7,634 nucleotides of DNA from Desulfobacterales bacterium (GCA_030672555.1 DAOVGD010000142.1:1-7634), one strand, 5' to 3'; positions 1-6,000 are shown, counted from the stretch's first letter. Notes: a model not told the origin generated them from the sequence alone. Numbers and translations are program-made.

Positions 1-832
1 TGCGGAGCGCTTCCTCAACGGCGCCGGAGTCAAAAAGACTCTGTTCGCTGAACCAGTGATCAAACGTGACACCAAAGTCAATTAAATCTTCTTTTATTCC
101 ATCTAATATATTTGACGCGGCAAATTTCGCACAGAAAGACATGGCCTCATCCTCGGGGATTTCCAACAAACGTCGCCCCTCCTTTTCAGCGATTGCCTGC
201 GCTGTGTCCCGTATGTAATCTCCCTGGTAACAATCTGTAGGAAAGTCAATGCTTGCACCATGCAGCTCCTGATATCTAAGAAATACCGATAGCCCCAGCG
301 TGCGGATCTGACGCCCCGAATCGTTTATATAATACTCTTTTTCAGCCTCGTACCCCGAAGCCCTTAAGATATTGCACAGAGTATCCCCCACCGCCGCCCC
401 TCTGCCGTGCCCGATGTGAAGAGGGCCTGTGGGGTTGGCACTTACAAACTCTATTTGTACCTTTACACCCTTTCCAATGTCAGAAGTCCCATAAGCATAA
501 TCTGCCTCGTGAATCTGTTTGAGCACCTTGTGCCAGTATTCATTGCTAATAAAAAAATTGATAAATCCTGGCCCTGCAATTTCTGTTCGGGCAAGGAGAT
601 GGTCGGTATCGTTGATTGAATTCAGAATGGTTTTCGCGATTTCGCGTGGAGGACGTTTTTGAGATGCCGCCATGACCATAGCAACATTTGTGGCAAAGTC
701 ACCATGCGCGGAGATCTTCGGCGCCTCTAATTCCACCGGCGGAACAGGGACTCGGTTCAGGTCTCCTTTTTCAAAACCCTTTTCTATGGCCTGGACTATA
801 AGCCCCTTAAGCTTTTCTTTTACATCTCCCAT
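1..832 (-). CDS. argS: Arginyl-tRNA synthetase, N-terminal half (cut by window edge)
   Basis: Class I aminoacyl-tRNA synthetase that charges tRNA-Arg with arginine in the cytoplasm. The reverse strand reads open from an ATG at 832-830 to the window edge and gives 277 residues, about half of the usual 550-560. Residues 1 to about 100 fit the N-terminal tRNA-binding domain (GDFATNVAM, then GPGFINFF). Next come EFVSANPTGPLHIGHGRG at about 129-146, with the HIGH ATP-binding signature at 139-142, and then EYYINDSGRQIRTLG, a characteristic ArgS stretch. The KMSK-type region and anticodon domain would lie outside the window. A weak purine-rich site (AGAGGGA) sits about 13 nt before the start. The gene is transcribed divergently from the receiver gene. 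The family call is very secure. Confidence 0.97.
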   Translation of the reverse strand, partial: MGDVKEKLKGLIVQAIEKGFEKGDLNRVPVPPVELEAPKISAHGDFATNVAMVMAASQKRPPREIAKTILNSINDTDHLLARTEIAGPGFINFFISNEYWHKVLKQIHEADYAYGTSDIGKGVKVQIEFVSANPTGPLHIGHGRGAAVGDTLCNILRASGYEAEKEYYINDSGRQIRTLGLSVFLRYQELHGASIDFPTDCYQGDYIRDTAQAIAEKEGRRLLEIPEDEAMSFCAKFAASNILDGIKEDLIDFGVTFDHWFSEQSLFDSGAVEEALR

Positions 833-870
833 GTTTCTATGATTATCCCTCTTGAGGCAGTTTCAATAAA

Positions 871-901
871 ATAATCTCGTAAAAACTTTTTACGAGATTA
901 T
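871..901. repeat. Perfect 15-bp palindrome in the argS leader
   Basis: Arms at 871-885 (ATAATCTCGTAAAAA) and 887-901 are exact reverse complements around a single C. Seen from argS, the hairpin ends about 38 nt before the start codon and is followed by TTTATTG, so it could act as a leader terminator or attenuator, as a palindromic operator, or be a small dispersed repeat. With so short a centre, an RNA hairpin would lose a few central pairs, but the stem would remain long. The symmetry is certain; the function is open. Confidence 0.7.
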
Positions 902-920
902 CGTGTGTTCTTCAAAGCAA

Positions 921-948
921 ATTTTACTCTGTTGTAATTGTTTTTCAA
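921..948 (-). promoter_or_regulatory. argS: Candidate argS promoter
   Basis: On the reverse strand TTGAAA (948-943) and TAAAAT (926-921) are 16 bp apart and match sigma-70 boxes well. Transcription would start near 914 and put the 871-901 palindrome in the 5' leader. The region is AT-rich, so chance matches are likely; no experimental support. Confidence 0.35.
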
Positions 949-984
949 AATCAAGTCAAGTATCAAACCGGCGACTTTTTCTTC

Positions 985-1013
985 TTGATTAATATGTATA
1001 GAAATCATATTAT
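985..1013 (+). promoter_or_regulatory. Candidate promoter for the receiver gene
   Basis: TTGATT (985-990) and TATTAT (1008-1013) are separated by 17 bp. A perfect TATAAT also lies at 1014-1019 but has no -35 partner at a normal distance. Transcription would start around 1020-1026, about 70 nt before the GTG start. The surrounding DNA is very AT-rich, so confidence is modest. Confidence 0.35.
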
Positions 1014-1095
1014 TATAATAAGATAGAAGTTTTTGTTCGTTGGTTACTTCTTAGTTACGGTTCCAAAGCAGCGCCACACAGGGAAAGGAGCTGTC

Positions 1096-1431
1096 GTGAA
1101 GAAAAAAATTTTAATCATTGATGATAATGATGAATTAAGACTATTCTTAAAAAAGTCTCTGGAAAAAGAGGGGCATACGGTTATCCCTTCAGCAGATACA
1201 ATAAGCGCTATAGAGCGTTTAATAACCAATGATGACATAGATGTAATAGTAACAGATTATAGAGTGGGACCTATTGATGACGATATCTGGTTGAAATTTT
1301 TAGACAAATTTTATAAAGACAAAAAAATCATAATAATAAGTGGCTATACTCTTAAAGATTTTGGGTCTGAAGGTATAAAATATATAAAAAAACCATTTGA
1401 TTTATCCCAGTTATTAGAAGCGGTTGAATAG
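1096..1431 (+). CDS. Stand-alone response-regulator receiver protein
   Basis: A 111-residue protein made only of a CheY-like receiver domain. It begins KKKILIIDDND with the acidic pair D9-D10 that binds Mg2+. The phosphoacceptor is D54 in VIVTDYR, the switch Ser is S82 in IIISGY, and the conserved Lys-Pro is K99-P100 in IKKPFD. No output domain follows, so it would work by protein contact, as a phosphorelay carrier or by binding a target. The GTG start at 1096 is chosen because GGAAAGGAG (1082-1090) ends 5 nt before it and the receiver fold begins there; an in-frame ATG at 1033 adds 21 residues unlike the family. No kinase gene is nearby. Codons are strongly AT-rich (many ATA, AAA, TTA), unlike alr next door, which suggests acquisition from another source. 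The gene stands alone between divergent argS and alr. Confidence 0.9.
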   Translation: MKKKILIIDDNDELRLFLKKSLEKEGHTVIPSADTISAIERLITNDDIDVIVTDYRVGPIDDDIWLKFLDKFYKDKKIIIISGYTLKDFGSEGIKYIKKPFDLSQLLEAVE

Positions 1432-1530
1432 GTGCATATTCCTTATAGATTATGGGCCCACCCCTCTGTGGAAGGCCCCCCCTGATTCCAGCCCAGATAT
1501 CTCTCAGAATAGATCCACATCAAAAACTCC

Positions 1531-1560
1531 TTGCTTAATTAGCTAATATGTTACTATGAT
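1531..1560 (+). promoter_or_regulatory. alr: Candidate promoter for the alr cluster
   Basis: TTGCTT (1531-1536) and TATGAT (1555-1560) are separated by 18 bp, a reasonable sigma-70 match about 55 nt before the alr start. The spacer contains the 10-nt palindrome ATTAGCTAAT (1538-1547), and the -10 box lies in the loop of a larger inverted repeat (1548-1571). Confidence 0.4.
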
Positions 1561-1571
1561 TTATGTAACAT
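1548..1571. promoter_or_regulatory. Inverted repeat around the -10 box (operator or weak terminator)
   Basis: ATGTTAC (1548-1554) and GTAACAT (1565-1571) are perfect inverted arms around a 10-nt centre that starts with TATGAT. A T-run follows to 1576. As DNA it resembles an operator covering a -10 element. As RNA it could be a weak terminator for the receiver gene, although the stem is short and AT-rich. The operator reading fits the promoter placement slightly better. Confidence 0.4.
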
Positions 1572-1615
1572 TTTTTGAAAAGAGGGAGTAGGCCTTCACC
1601 ACTCGTTTCTGTACG

Positions 1616-2803
1616 ATGGCATCCAACATTGTTACCATAGATCTTTCAGCGCTTCGGCACAACTTTAAAAAAGTTAAAGAATGGATTGGGCCTTCAGCCC
1701 GTATCCTGTGTGTTGTTAAATCCGATGCTTACGGGCATGGTATGCTTCCTGTTGCAAAGGTTTTGGAATCGATAGGTACGGACTATTTTGGGGTATTTGA
1801 AGCCGAGGAAGGGTTAGCCTTGAGAGAGGCCGGTATTCGCACGTCCACCCTTGTTTTGAAAGGGATTGATGCAGACGAAATTCCCGCAGTGGTAGAATAC
1901 GACCTCACCCCGGGAGTATTTGATTTAGGCATAACAGAACAGCTGTCCGACTATGCTTTGAAACACGGGAAGGTCGTCCCCATTCACATTAAAGTAGACA
2001 CCGGCATGGGCCGGATCGGTGTCCCGTGGGAGGCGGCGGCGGCTTTTATAAAGATGCTCCTGCATATGAAAGGGGTTATACCTACCGGTATATTTTCTCA
2101 TTTTTCTGTTGCTGATGAGCCCAGCCACCCTTTTACCGACGTGCAGCTGGAGCGATTTCAAAAAGTGGTTGCCGTGGCTCATGATCTTGGTATAAAGAAT
2201 CCCGAAATCCATATTGCAAACAGTGGTGCTATATTGAATCAAAAGGGGCTTGATAACCATCTTTTCAGGCCGGGGATTATTCTGTACGGGTCTCCTCCTT
2301 CCTTGATATGTCCTCATAAAGATGACATGGAACCTGTTATGAGCTTTAGATCTAAGGTTATTCAGGTAAAGAGAGTCTCCCCGGGGACTTCTATCAGTTA
2401 CGGGCGAACCTATATAGCCGAAGCACAACGTGTAATCGCTACTATCCCTGTTGGATATGATGACGGATACAGTCGTCTCCTTTCCAACAAGGGGGCAGTA
2501 CTGATTCGGGGAAAACGTGCGCCGATAGTTGGAACGGTCTGTATGAATTTGACCATGGTTGATGTGACCGATATAGAGGGTGCCTCACCTGGCGATGAGG
2601 TAGTCCTCTTAGGAAAACAGGGTCCGGGCTGCATTACTGCCGAAGAGATTGCGGAACAGATCGGAACCATCAGCTACGAGGTCTATTGTAACATTGGTAA
2701 GAGTAACAAGCGGGTGTATATGGGAGGGATTGAGGGTCAGAGGTCAGAGGTCAGAGGTCAGAGGTCAGAAGTCAGAGGTCAGAAGTTGAAAGTTGGGGGA
2801 TAG
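1616..2803 (+). CDS. alr: Alanine racemase with repeat-encoded C-terminal tail
   Basis: PLP-dependent enzyme that converts L-alanine to D-alanine for peptidoglycan. K35 in VVKSDAYGHG is the PLP Schiff-base lysine. IKVDTGMGRIGV (125-136) and RPGIILYG (218-225) are family signatures. Y281 in PVGYDDGYSR is the expected catalytic tyrosine donated across the dimer. The usual CMD motif reads CMN (309-311), a mild substitution. The Alr fold ends near NIGKSNKRVY (359-368); the last 27 residues, containing GQRSEVR twice, come from a heptamer DNA array and give 395 residues against a usual 360-380. The ATG at 1616 is the only usable start after an in-frame TAG at 1589, yet no Shine-Dalgarno lies next to it; the nearest purine run, AGAGGGAG (1581-1588), is 27 nt away. 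Three bases separate its stop from dacB, so the two are probably cotranscribed and jointly handle D-alanine in the wall. Confidence 0.95.
   Translation: MASNIVTIDLSALRHNFKKVKEWIGPSARILCVVKSDAYGHGMLPVAKVLESIGTDYFGVFEAEEGLALREAGIRTSTLVLKGIDADEIPAVVEYDLTPGVFDLGITEQLSDYALKHGKVVPIHIKVDTGMGRIGVPWEAAAAFIKMLLHMKGVIPTGIFSHFSVADEPSHPFTDVQLERFQKVVAVAHDLGIKNPEIHIANSGAILNQKGLDNHLFRPGIILYGSPPSLICPHKDDMEPVMSFRSKVIQVKRVSPGTSISYGRTYIAEAQRVIATIPVGYDDGYSRLLSNKGAVLIRGKRAPIVGTVCMNLTMVDVTDIEGASPGDEVVLLGKQGPGCITAEEIAEQIGTISYEVYCNIGKSNKRVYMGGIEGQRSEVRGQRSEVRGQKLKVGG
2734..2782 (+). repeat. Heptamer tandem array, unit AGGTCAG
   Basis: Seven consecutive 7-nt units (GGGTCAG, AGGTCAG four times, AAGTCAG, AGGTCAG) lie inside the 3' end of alr. 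Two looser related units (AAGTTGA, AAGTTGG) follow. Three units equal 21 nt, so the array stays open in frame and encodes a 7-residue peptide period. Slipped-strand expansion is the simplest origin. Confidence 0.95.
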
Positions 2804-2806
2804 GGG

Positions 2807-4090
2807 ATGGAGAACAGAAACCGGCAACCAGCAACCAGCATCAAGCATCAAGTTTCAAGTTTCAAGTTTCAAGTTTCAAGCATCTGTTTCCTCTGGAAGG
2901 CGCTTACTGTTCTCCTATTATTTATTTTCCTTATCGTTTCCCCGTCCCTTTCCATGGGTGCAACGACCCAGCCGATTTTGGATCTTATCAAAGCAGATGA
3001 CTCAATTCTCGTAGCAGATCATTCCGGCCGTCTATTACTAGCTAAGAATGATGTCGTTGAGCGGATCCCTGCATCAACGTTGAAGATCCTTACCGCACTT
3101 GCTGCATTTCATTTTCTTGGAGAAGACTACAGATTCACTACGGAGTTCTATACTGATGACAAGGGCAACTTGAAGGTGAAAGGATATGGAGATCCACTCT
3201 TAACTTCCGAGGTTCTACAGGAAATCGCATCGCTGTTAGCCAAGAAGATTACACGGTGTAATAGCCTCATAATAGACAATTCTTATTTTTCTAAAGAGAT
3301 TACAATTCCAGGGGCGTCATGTTCGGCCAACCCGTATGATGCCCCTCTGAGCGCTCTCTCCGCCAATTTTAATACGGTCTATTTTAAGCGGGATAATAGA
3401 GGCCGGATTGTTTCCGCAGAACCTCAGACGCCGATGATACCCTATGCAAGTGAAAAAATAGCAAAAAAAATTGAAAGTGATCGCATTTCACTATTTAAAG
3501 ACAGCCGAGAAGCGAGTCTCTATGCAGGTCATCTTATTTTATACTTTCTCAGGGAAAAAGGCGTTGCCGGTCCCGAAACTGTTCGCATGGGAACCGTACT
3601 TCCCGAGGATAAACTTTTATACACCTATACCTCACAGTTTGTGATAAAAGATGCAGCAGAAAAGCTATTCCGATTTTCCAACAATTTTATAGCCAATCAG
3701 GTTGTGGTTGCCCTTGGCGCAAACGTCTTTGGGCCGCCAGGGACCCTGGACAAGGGGTCCAGGGCAGTTTTGGATTACGCACAAAATGTTCTCGGCTTAC
3801 CCGGAATCCGATTTGTGGAGGGTTCGGGTATTTCGAGACAAAACAGACTTTCTGCTCGAGATATGCTTACAATTCTGAAAAAATTTGAACCACATCGAAG
3901 TCTTCTGGTCAAAAAGGATAATATATATTATAAGACAGGTACATTGCACGGAATCCGGACAAGGGCCGGATACATAGAAACAAAAGCTGACCCTTTGTAT
4001 TTTGTCTTGTTTTTAAAGACGCCTGGAGTAAATGCCGATAGGCTGATAAATATGATTGTCAGCGCATATATGAACCCCGGCAGGCATTGA
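2807..4090 (+). CDS. dacB: D-alanyl-D-alanine carboxypeptidase/endopeptidase, PBP4 type (family S13)
   Basis: Periplasmic penicillin-binding protein that trims D-Ala from pentapeptides and/or cuts D-Ala-mDAP cross-links. All three catalytic boxes are present: SxxK as S90-T-L-K93, SxN as SNN (291-293) and KTG (376-378). EGSGISRQNRLSA (338-350) is the typical S13 stretch. A hydrophobic run at about 31-46 followed by SLSMGA gives a signal peptide with a likely cleavage near 52. Length 427 is a little short of the about 480 of E. coli PBP4. Residues 7-26 are encoded by a second heptamer array, and no ATG, GTG or TTG occurs between the signal segment and this start, so translation must begin in or before the array. 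GGGGGATAGGGG just before ATG 2807 serves as ribosome site and overlaps the alr stop. Substrate preference cannot be read from sequence. Confidence 0.93.
   Translation: MENRNRQPATSIKHQVSSFKFQVSSICFLWKALTVLLLFIFLIVSPSLSMGATTQPILDLIKADDSILVADHSGRLLLAKNDVVERIPASTLKILTALAAFHFLGEDYRFTTEFYTDDKGNLKVKGYGDPLLTSEVLQEIASLLAKKITRCNSLIIDNSYFSKEITIPGASCSANPYDAPLSALSANFNTVYFKRDNRGRIVSAEPQTPMIPYASEKIAKKIESDRISLFKDSREASLYAGHLILYFLREKGVAGPETVRMGTVLPEDKLLYTYTSQFVIKDAAEKLFRFSNNFIANQVVVALGANVFGPPGTLDKGSRAVLDYAQNVLGLPGIRFVEGSGISRQNRLSARDMLTILKKFEPHRSLLVKKDNIYYKTGTLHGIRTRAGYIETKADPLYFVLFLKTPGVNADRLINMIVSAYMNPGRH
2824..2879 (+). repeat. Heptamer tandem array, units GCAACCA/GCATCAA/GTTTCAA
   Basis: Eight consecutive 7-nt units: GCAACCA twice, GCATCAA twice, GTTTCAA four times, then a degenerate GCATCTG. 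The array is in the 5' end of dacB and encodes the polar stretch before the signal-peptide hydrophobic core. The unit differs from the array 42 bp upstream but the period is the same. Confidence 0.95.
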
Positions 4091-4134
4091 TTCTTTATTC
4101 AGATTTTTTTTGTACCCAAAGGGGGAAAAAGAGA

Positions 4135-4866
4135 ATGAAAAAGTTCTTTTCAACTACTGAAGTTGCGGAACTCTGCCAGATTAGCCGCTTCACCGCATCC
4201 AAATGGGTAAGAGAAGGGAAGATTAAAGGGATTTCGTTAGGGAGAAATTATAAGATACCAGCGGAAGAGCTTGTGCGACTTTTAAAAGAGCATAATTTTC
4301 CTATCCCCCAAGAACTGAAAACCGGACGAAAAGGTCACGACCACACTCAAAAATACTGCTGGGAATATCACGCGGAGGAAAAGAATTCATCTCCTCACCA
4401 ATGTGATGCCTGTCTCATCAAGCAGGCTGAAATACTCAATTGTTTTATTGTGAGGATTGATGACTATCAGGAAAAAATTAAATGTCCAATCGAGTGCTCT
4501 AAGTGCTCATACTTTTTAGAAAAGTTTGCAGATCACTTTGCGATCGTAAAGGCATTTGATGAACCGGCTATTATTTGCAGCAACCAGGCTGTCCTTGCTG
4601 CAAACGAAGGTTTTTTAAGAATCAGTGGAGCGACAAATGAAGATGATGTGACCGGTCAAGACTGCGTTAATTTGTTGTCTGATTCTTCCAAAGCAGTTTT
4701 CTTGGCTTATAAGGATAAGGTGAGAGAGAACGATCCCTTGCGGCCGGGAGATGTTACCGTATCTTTTATGGACGCAAAAGGGGGCCAAAAAGATGTTCAT
4801 TTGTCGTGCAAGCGATTGAAAAATATACCAAATACTTTCCTTATCTTCTTCAAAGTGCAAAAGTAA
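4135..4866 (+). CDS. Excisionase/MerR-type HTH protein with Cys-rich and PAS-like domains
   Basis: A predicted 243-residue one-component regulator. Residues 5-52 (STTEVAELCQISRFTASKWV, then GKIKGISLGRNYKIPAEEL) form a HTH_17/excisionase-like DNA-binding domain. The middle has CWEY at 75-78, CDAC at 90-93, C103, and CPIECSKC at 117-124. This spacing resembles small two-CW-type Cys domains and could hold zinc or an Fe-S cluster. Residues about 135-240 (AIVKAFDEPAIICSNQAVLA, then GATNEDDVTGQD) look like a divergent PAS domain. ATG 4135 is preferred: the HTH starts immediately and AAAGAG lies just upstream, while an in-frame TTG overlapping the dacB stop would add 16 unconserved-looking residues. 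The gap to dacB is 44 nt with no clear promoter, so it is probably read with alr-dacB. It may act as a redox or metal-responsive regulator; ligand and targets are unknown. Confidence 0.75.
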   Translation: MKKFFSTTEVAELCQISRFTASKWVREGKIKGISLGRNYKIPAEELVRLLKEHNFPIPQELKTGRKGHDHTQKYCWEYHAEEKNSSPHQCDACLIKQAEILNCFIVRIDDYQEKIKCPIECSKCSYFLEKFADHFAIVKAFDEPAIICSNQAVLAANEGFLRISGATNEDDVTGQDCVNLLSDSSKAVFLAYKDKVRENDPLRPGDVTVSFMDAKGGQKDVHLSCKRLKNIPNTFLIFFKVQK

Positions 4867-4933
4867 TCCACACCCTTTAGTACGGTAGTAGATACCCGCT
4901 TCCCACCCAAAATTACCTTGCGTATCTAAAGCG

Positions 4934-4978
4934 ATGGCCACCTTCGGTGTCTAGTGTTTAGTACGACAAGAAGGCCAT
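4934..4978 (+). terminator. Possible imperfect terminator hairpin after the HTH gene
   Basis: ATGGCC (4934-4939) pairs with GGCCAT (4973-4978). After a 3-nt bulge, TTC (4943-4945) can pair with GAA (4970-4972), enclosing a loop of about 24 nt. The tail TTTGAAATT is a poor U-tract, so this is a weak candidate. Nothing else recognisable lies between 4867 and 5001 except a 9-nt direct repeat TTTAGTACG (4876-4884 and 4959-4967). Confidence 0.2.
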
Positions 4979-5001
4979 TTGAAATTAAATTGAAAAAAAG
5001 C

Positions 5002-5029
5002 TTGACAAAAATTTTTCGTATATTATATT
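5002..5029 (+). promoter_or_regulatory. Strong sigma-70-like promoter for the DUF2325 gene
   Basis: A perfect TTGACA (5002-5007) and TATATT (5024-5029) with 16-bp spacing form the best promoter match in the window. Transcription should start near 5036. An inverted repeat begins inside the -10 box, suggesting repression at this site. It separates the DUF2325 gene from the alr cluster as its own unit. Confidence 0.65.
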
Positions 5030-5061
5030 AGATCCATCTAACTTATTTTGTGTGATCTAAT
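5028..5061. promoter_or_regulatory. Operator-like inverted repeats over -10/+1
   Basis: TTAGAT (5028-5033) and ATCTAA (5036-5041) form a perfect inverted repeat with a 2-nt centre. A third related half-site, GATCTAAT (5054-5061), is the exact reverse complement of ATTAGATC (5027-5034). The placement over the end of the -10 box and the start site is typical of a repressor site. The TTAG..CTAA layout recalls DtxR/MntR-type metal-regulator boxes, but that is only a resemblance. Confidence 0.5.
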
Positions 5062-5309
5062 CCTTAACCGGTGTCCATCCAGAAATGATGGATTTTGTCT
5101 CGGGACAAGGCCGCACATCACGATCATTAACCCTTACGATGTAAAATTATCCGGAGGTCCTCTTTATTCCGGGAAAAAGATAAAAAAGTAAAAGAATGTC
5201 TTACGGTTTCCGCAGAGGCGGGAAAAGTGAAGGCGTGATTGGAAACAACAGCAGATCAGTTTCTATCATGCCTTTTTTGTTTCAGAAATATAGAAAAGGA
5301 GAGATACCA
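5036..5309 (+). promoter_or_regulatory. Long leader with several small hairpins before DUF2325
   Basis: About 270 nt separate the predicted start site from the best start codon. The leader holds TCCATC/GATGGA (5074-5092) followed by TTTT, TTGTC/GACAA with a TCGG loop (5095-5108), ACATC/GATGT (5115-5142) and CCGGA/TCCGG (5151-5172), which encloses a GGAGG. No known riboswitch class was recognised. A 19-codon open frame at 5085-5144 lacks a ribosome site. The stems are only 5-6 bp each and could be chance, so a regulatory RNA is possible but unproven. Confidence 0.35.
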
Positions 5310-5711
5310 ATGCAAGTTACCAATATTCAAGCGTGCAACGACAGGCGTAATCCTAAAAGGAGGCCGGTGCGAAAACGAACATCGGGAGCAGGGGATTGTC
5401 CATTGTTCGATCTTTCCGGAAAACGTATTCTTATTGTAGGGGGAATAAGCAAAATCAAAGCATTTTACCGCCGGTTGATCGAAGAGAAAAGCGCTGTTTT
5501 TGAATACCATGATGGTTGGGGGAAACATGGCTTAGAGGGACTGATCAGGCGTTCAGACATGGTCTTGTGCCCGGTCAACTGCAATAGCCACAATGCCTGT
5601 TTAAGCGTCAAAAAACTATGCAAAAAATATTGCAAGCGCGTCCAGATGCTCCCCAACTCCAGTTTGAGCTCTATTTCACAGGCATTACTAAGGAATGCCG
5701 GGACGAACTGA
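5310..5711 (+). CDS. DUF2325 family protein
   Basis: A 133-residue protein. After a basic N-terminus (about 1-30, RRNPKRRPVRKR) it has the DUF2325 pattern: KRILIVGGISKIKAFYRRLI (38-57), EYHDGWGKHGLEGLIRRSD (65-83) and LCPVNCNSHNACLSVKKLCK (86-105). The family's function is not established; the invariant His-Asp-Gly and Cys-Pro-Val-Asn-Cys-x-Ser-His elements suggest a metal or nucleotide-related site. AAGGAG (5296-5301) lies 8 nt before ATG 5310, which decides the start; an upstream in-frame ATG at 5196 has no ribosome site. The basic extension could contact nucleic acid. The gene has its own promoter with an operator-like repeat and sits downstream of a Cys-rich HTH gene, so both may belong to one redox or metal response. 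That link is inference. Confidence 0.85.
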   Translation: MQVTNIQACNDRRNPKRRPVRKRTSGAGDCPLFDLSGKRILIVGGISKIKAFYRRLIEEKSAVFEYHDGWGKHGLEGLIRRSDMVLCPVNCNSHNACLSVKKLCKKYCKRVQMLPNSSLSSISQALLRNAGTN

Positions 5712-5721
5712 TAATGTTTAG

Positions 5722-5947
5722 CCGTTCACGGAGTGATGGAGTAATGGATGGTGGAGTGGTGGAATATTGGAGTAGTGGAATATTGGAGTAGTGGAGTAGT
5801 GGAGTAATGGAGTAATGGAATATGCGAAAGAATAAGAACCGGGGATATCACAAACTAAGAGTTTGGAATGATGTAATCGCTCAACATAGCACTTGGTTCA
5901 CTTGGCGAATAACCCAATACTCCAATACCCCATTACTCCGTCAACGG
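5722..5947. repeat. Inverted-repeat element filled with 8-nt units
   Basis: The ends are 18-nt imperfect inverted repeats: CCGTTCACGGAGTGATGG (5722-5739) and the reverse complement of CCATTACTCCGTCAACGG (5930-5947), matching at 16 of 18 positions. From 5730 to 5816 the left arm is an array of units such as GGAGTAGT, GGAGTAAT and GGAATATT, nearly all 8 nt. The right arm has about three such units inverted (from 5914). The centre (5823-5913) has no recognised gene; it contains a small hairpin CAAACT/AGTTTG (5851-5865). This could be a degenerate miniature inverted-repeat element whose left arm expanded by slippage. No target-site duplication was identified. Confidence 0.7.
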
Positions 5948-6000
5948 ATACGCACCTGAAAATCAGCAAGTGCAATAAATTGAAAAATGTGAGGTTCAAA

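Noticed and set aside
407..619. Forward open frame inside argS
   Set aside because: Antisense to the HIGH-motif region of argS, no ribosome site.
1033..1095. Upstream ATG for the receiver gene
   Set aside because: The added 21 residues precede the normal receiver start, and the GGAAAGGAG site points to GTG 1096.
1925..2428. Long open frame on the reverse strand inside alr
   Set aside because: It lies fully opposite a clear alanine racemase, has no ribosome site and no recognisable motif; it is a shadow of the codon bias.
2734..2879. CRISPR or operator array at the alr-dacB junction
   Set aside because: The units are contiguous 7-mers without spacers and are translated; slippage repeats explain them.
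4091..4134. Intrinsic terminator between dacB and the HTH gene
   Set aside because: There is a T8 run at about 4105-4112 but no stem before it.
5085..5144. 19-codon leader peptide before DUF2325
   Set aside because: No ribosome site and no run of one amino acid that would suggest attenuation.
5196..5309. Longer N-terminus for the DUF2325 protein
   Set aside because: No ribosome site before ATG 5196, while AAGGAG is ideally placed before ATG 5310. Kept as a possibility only in the leader finding.
5722..5947. CRISPR array
   Set aside because: Units are 8 nt and directly adjacent, with no constant repeat and unique-spacer alternation and no cas gene.
5893..6000. Longer N-terminus for the two-HTH protein from TTG 5893
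   Set aside because: It would translate the right arm of the repeat element; GAGG before ATG 6001 and the start of the folded region favour 6001.
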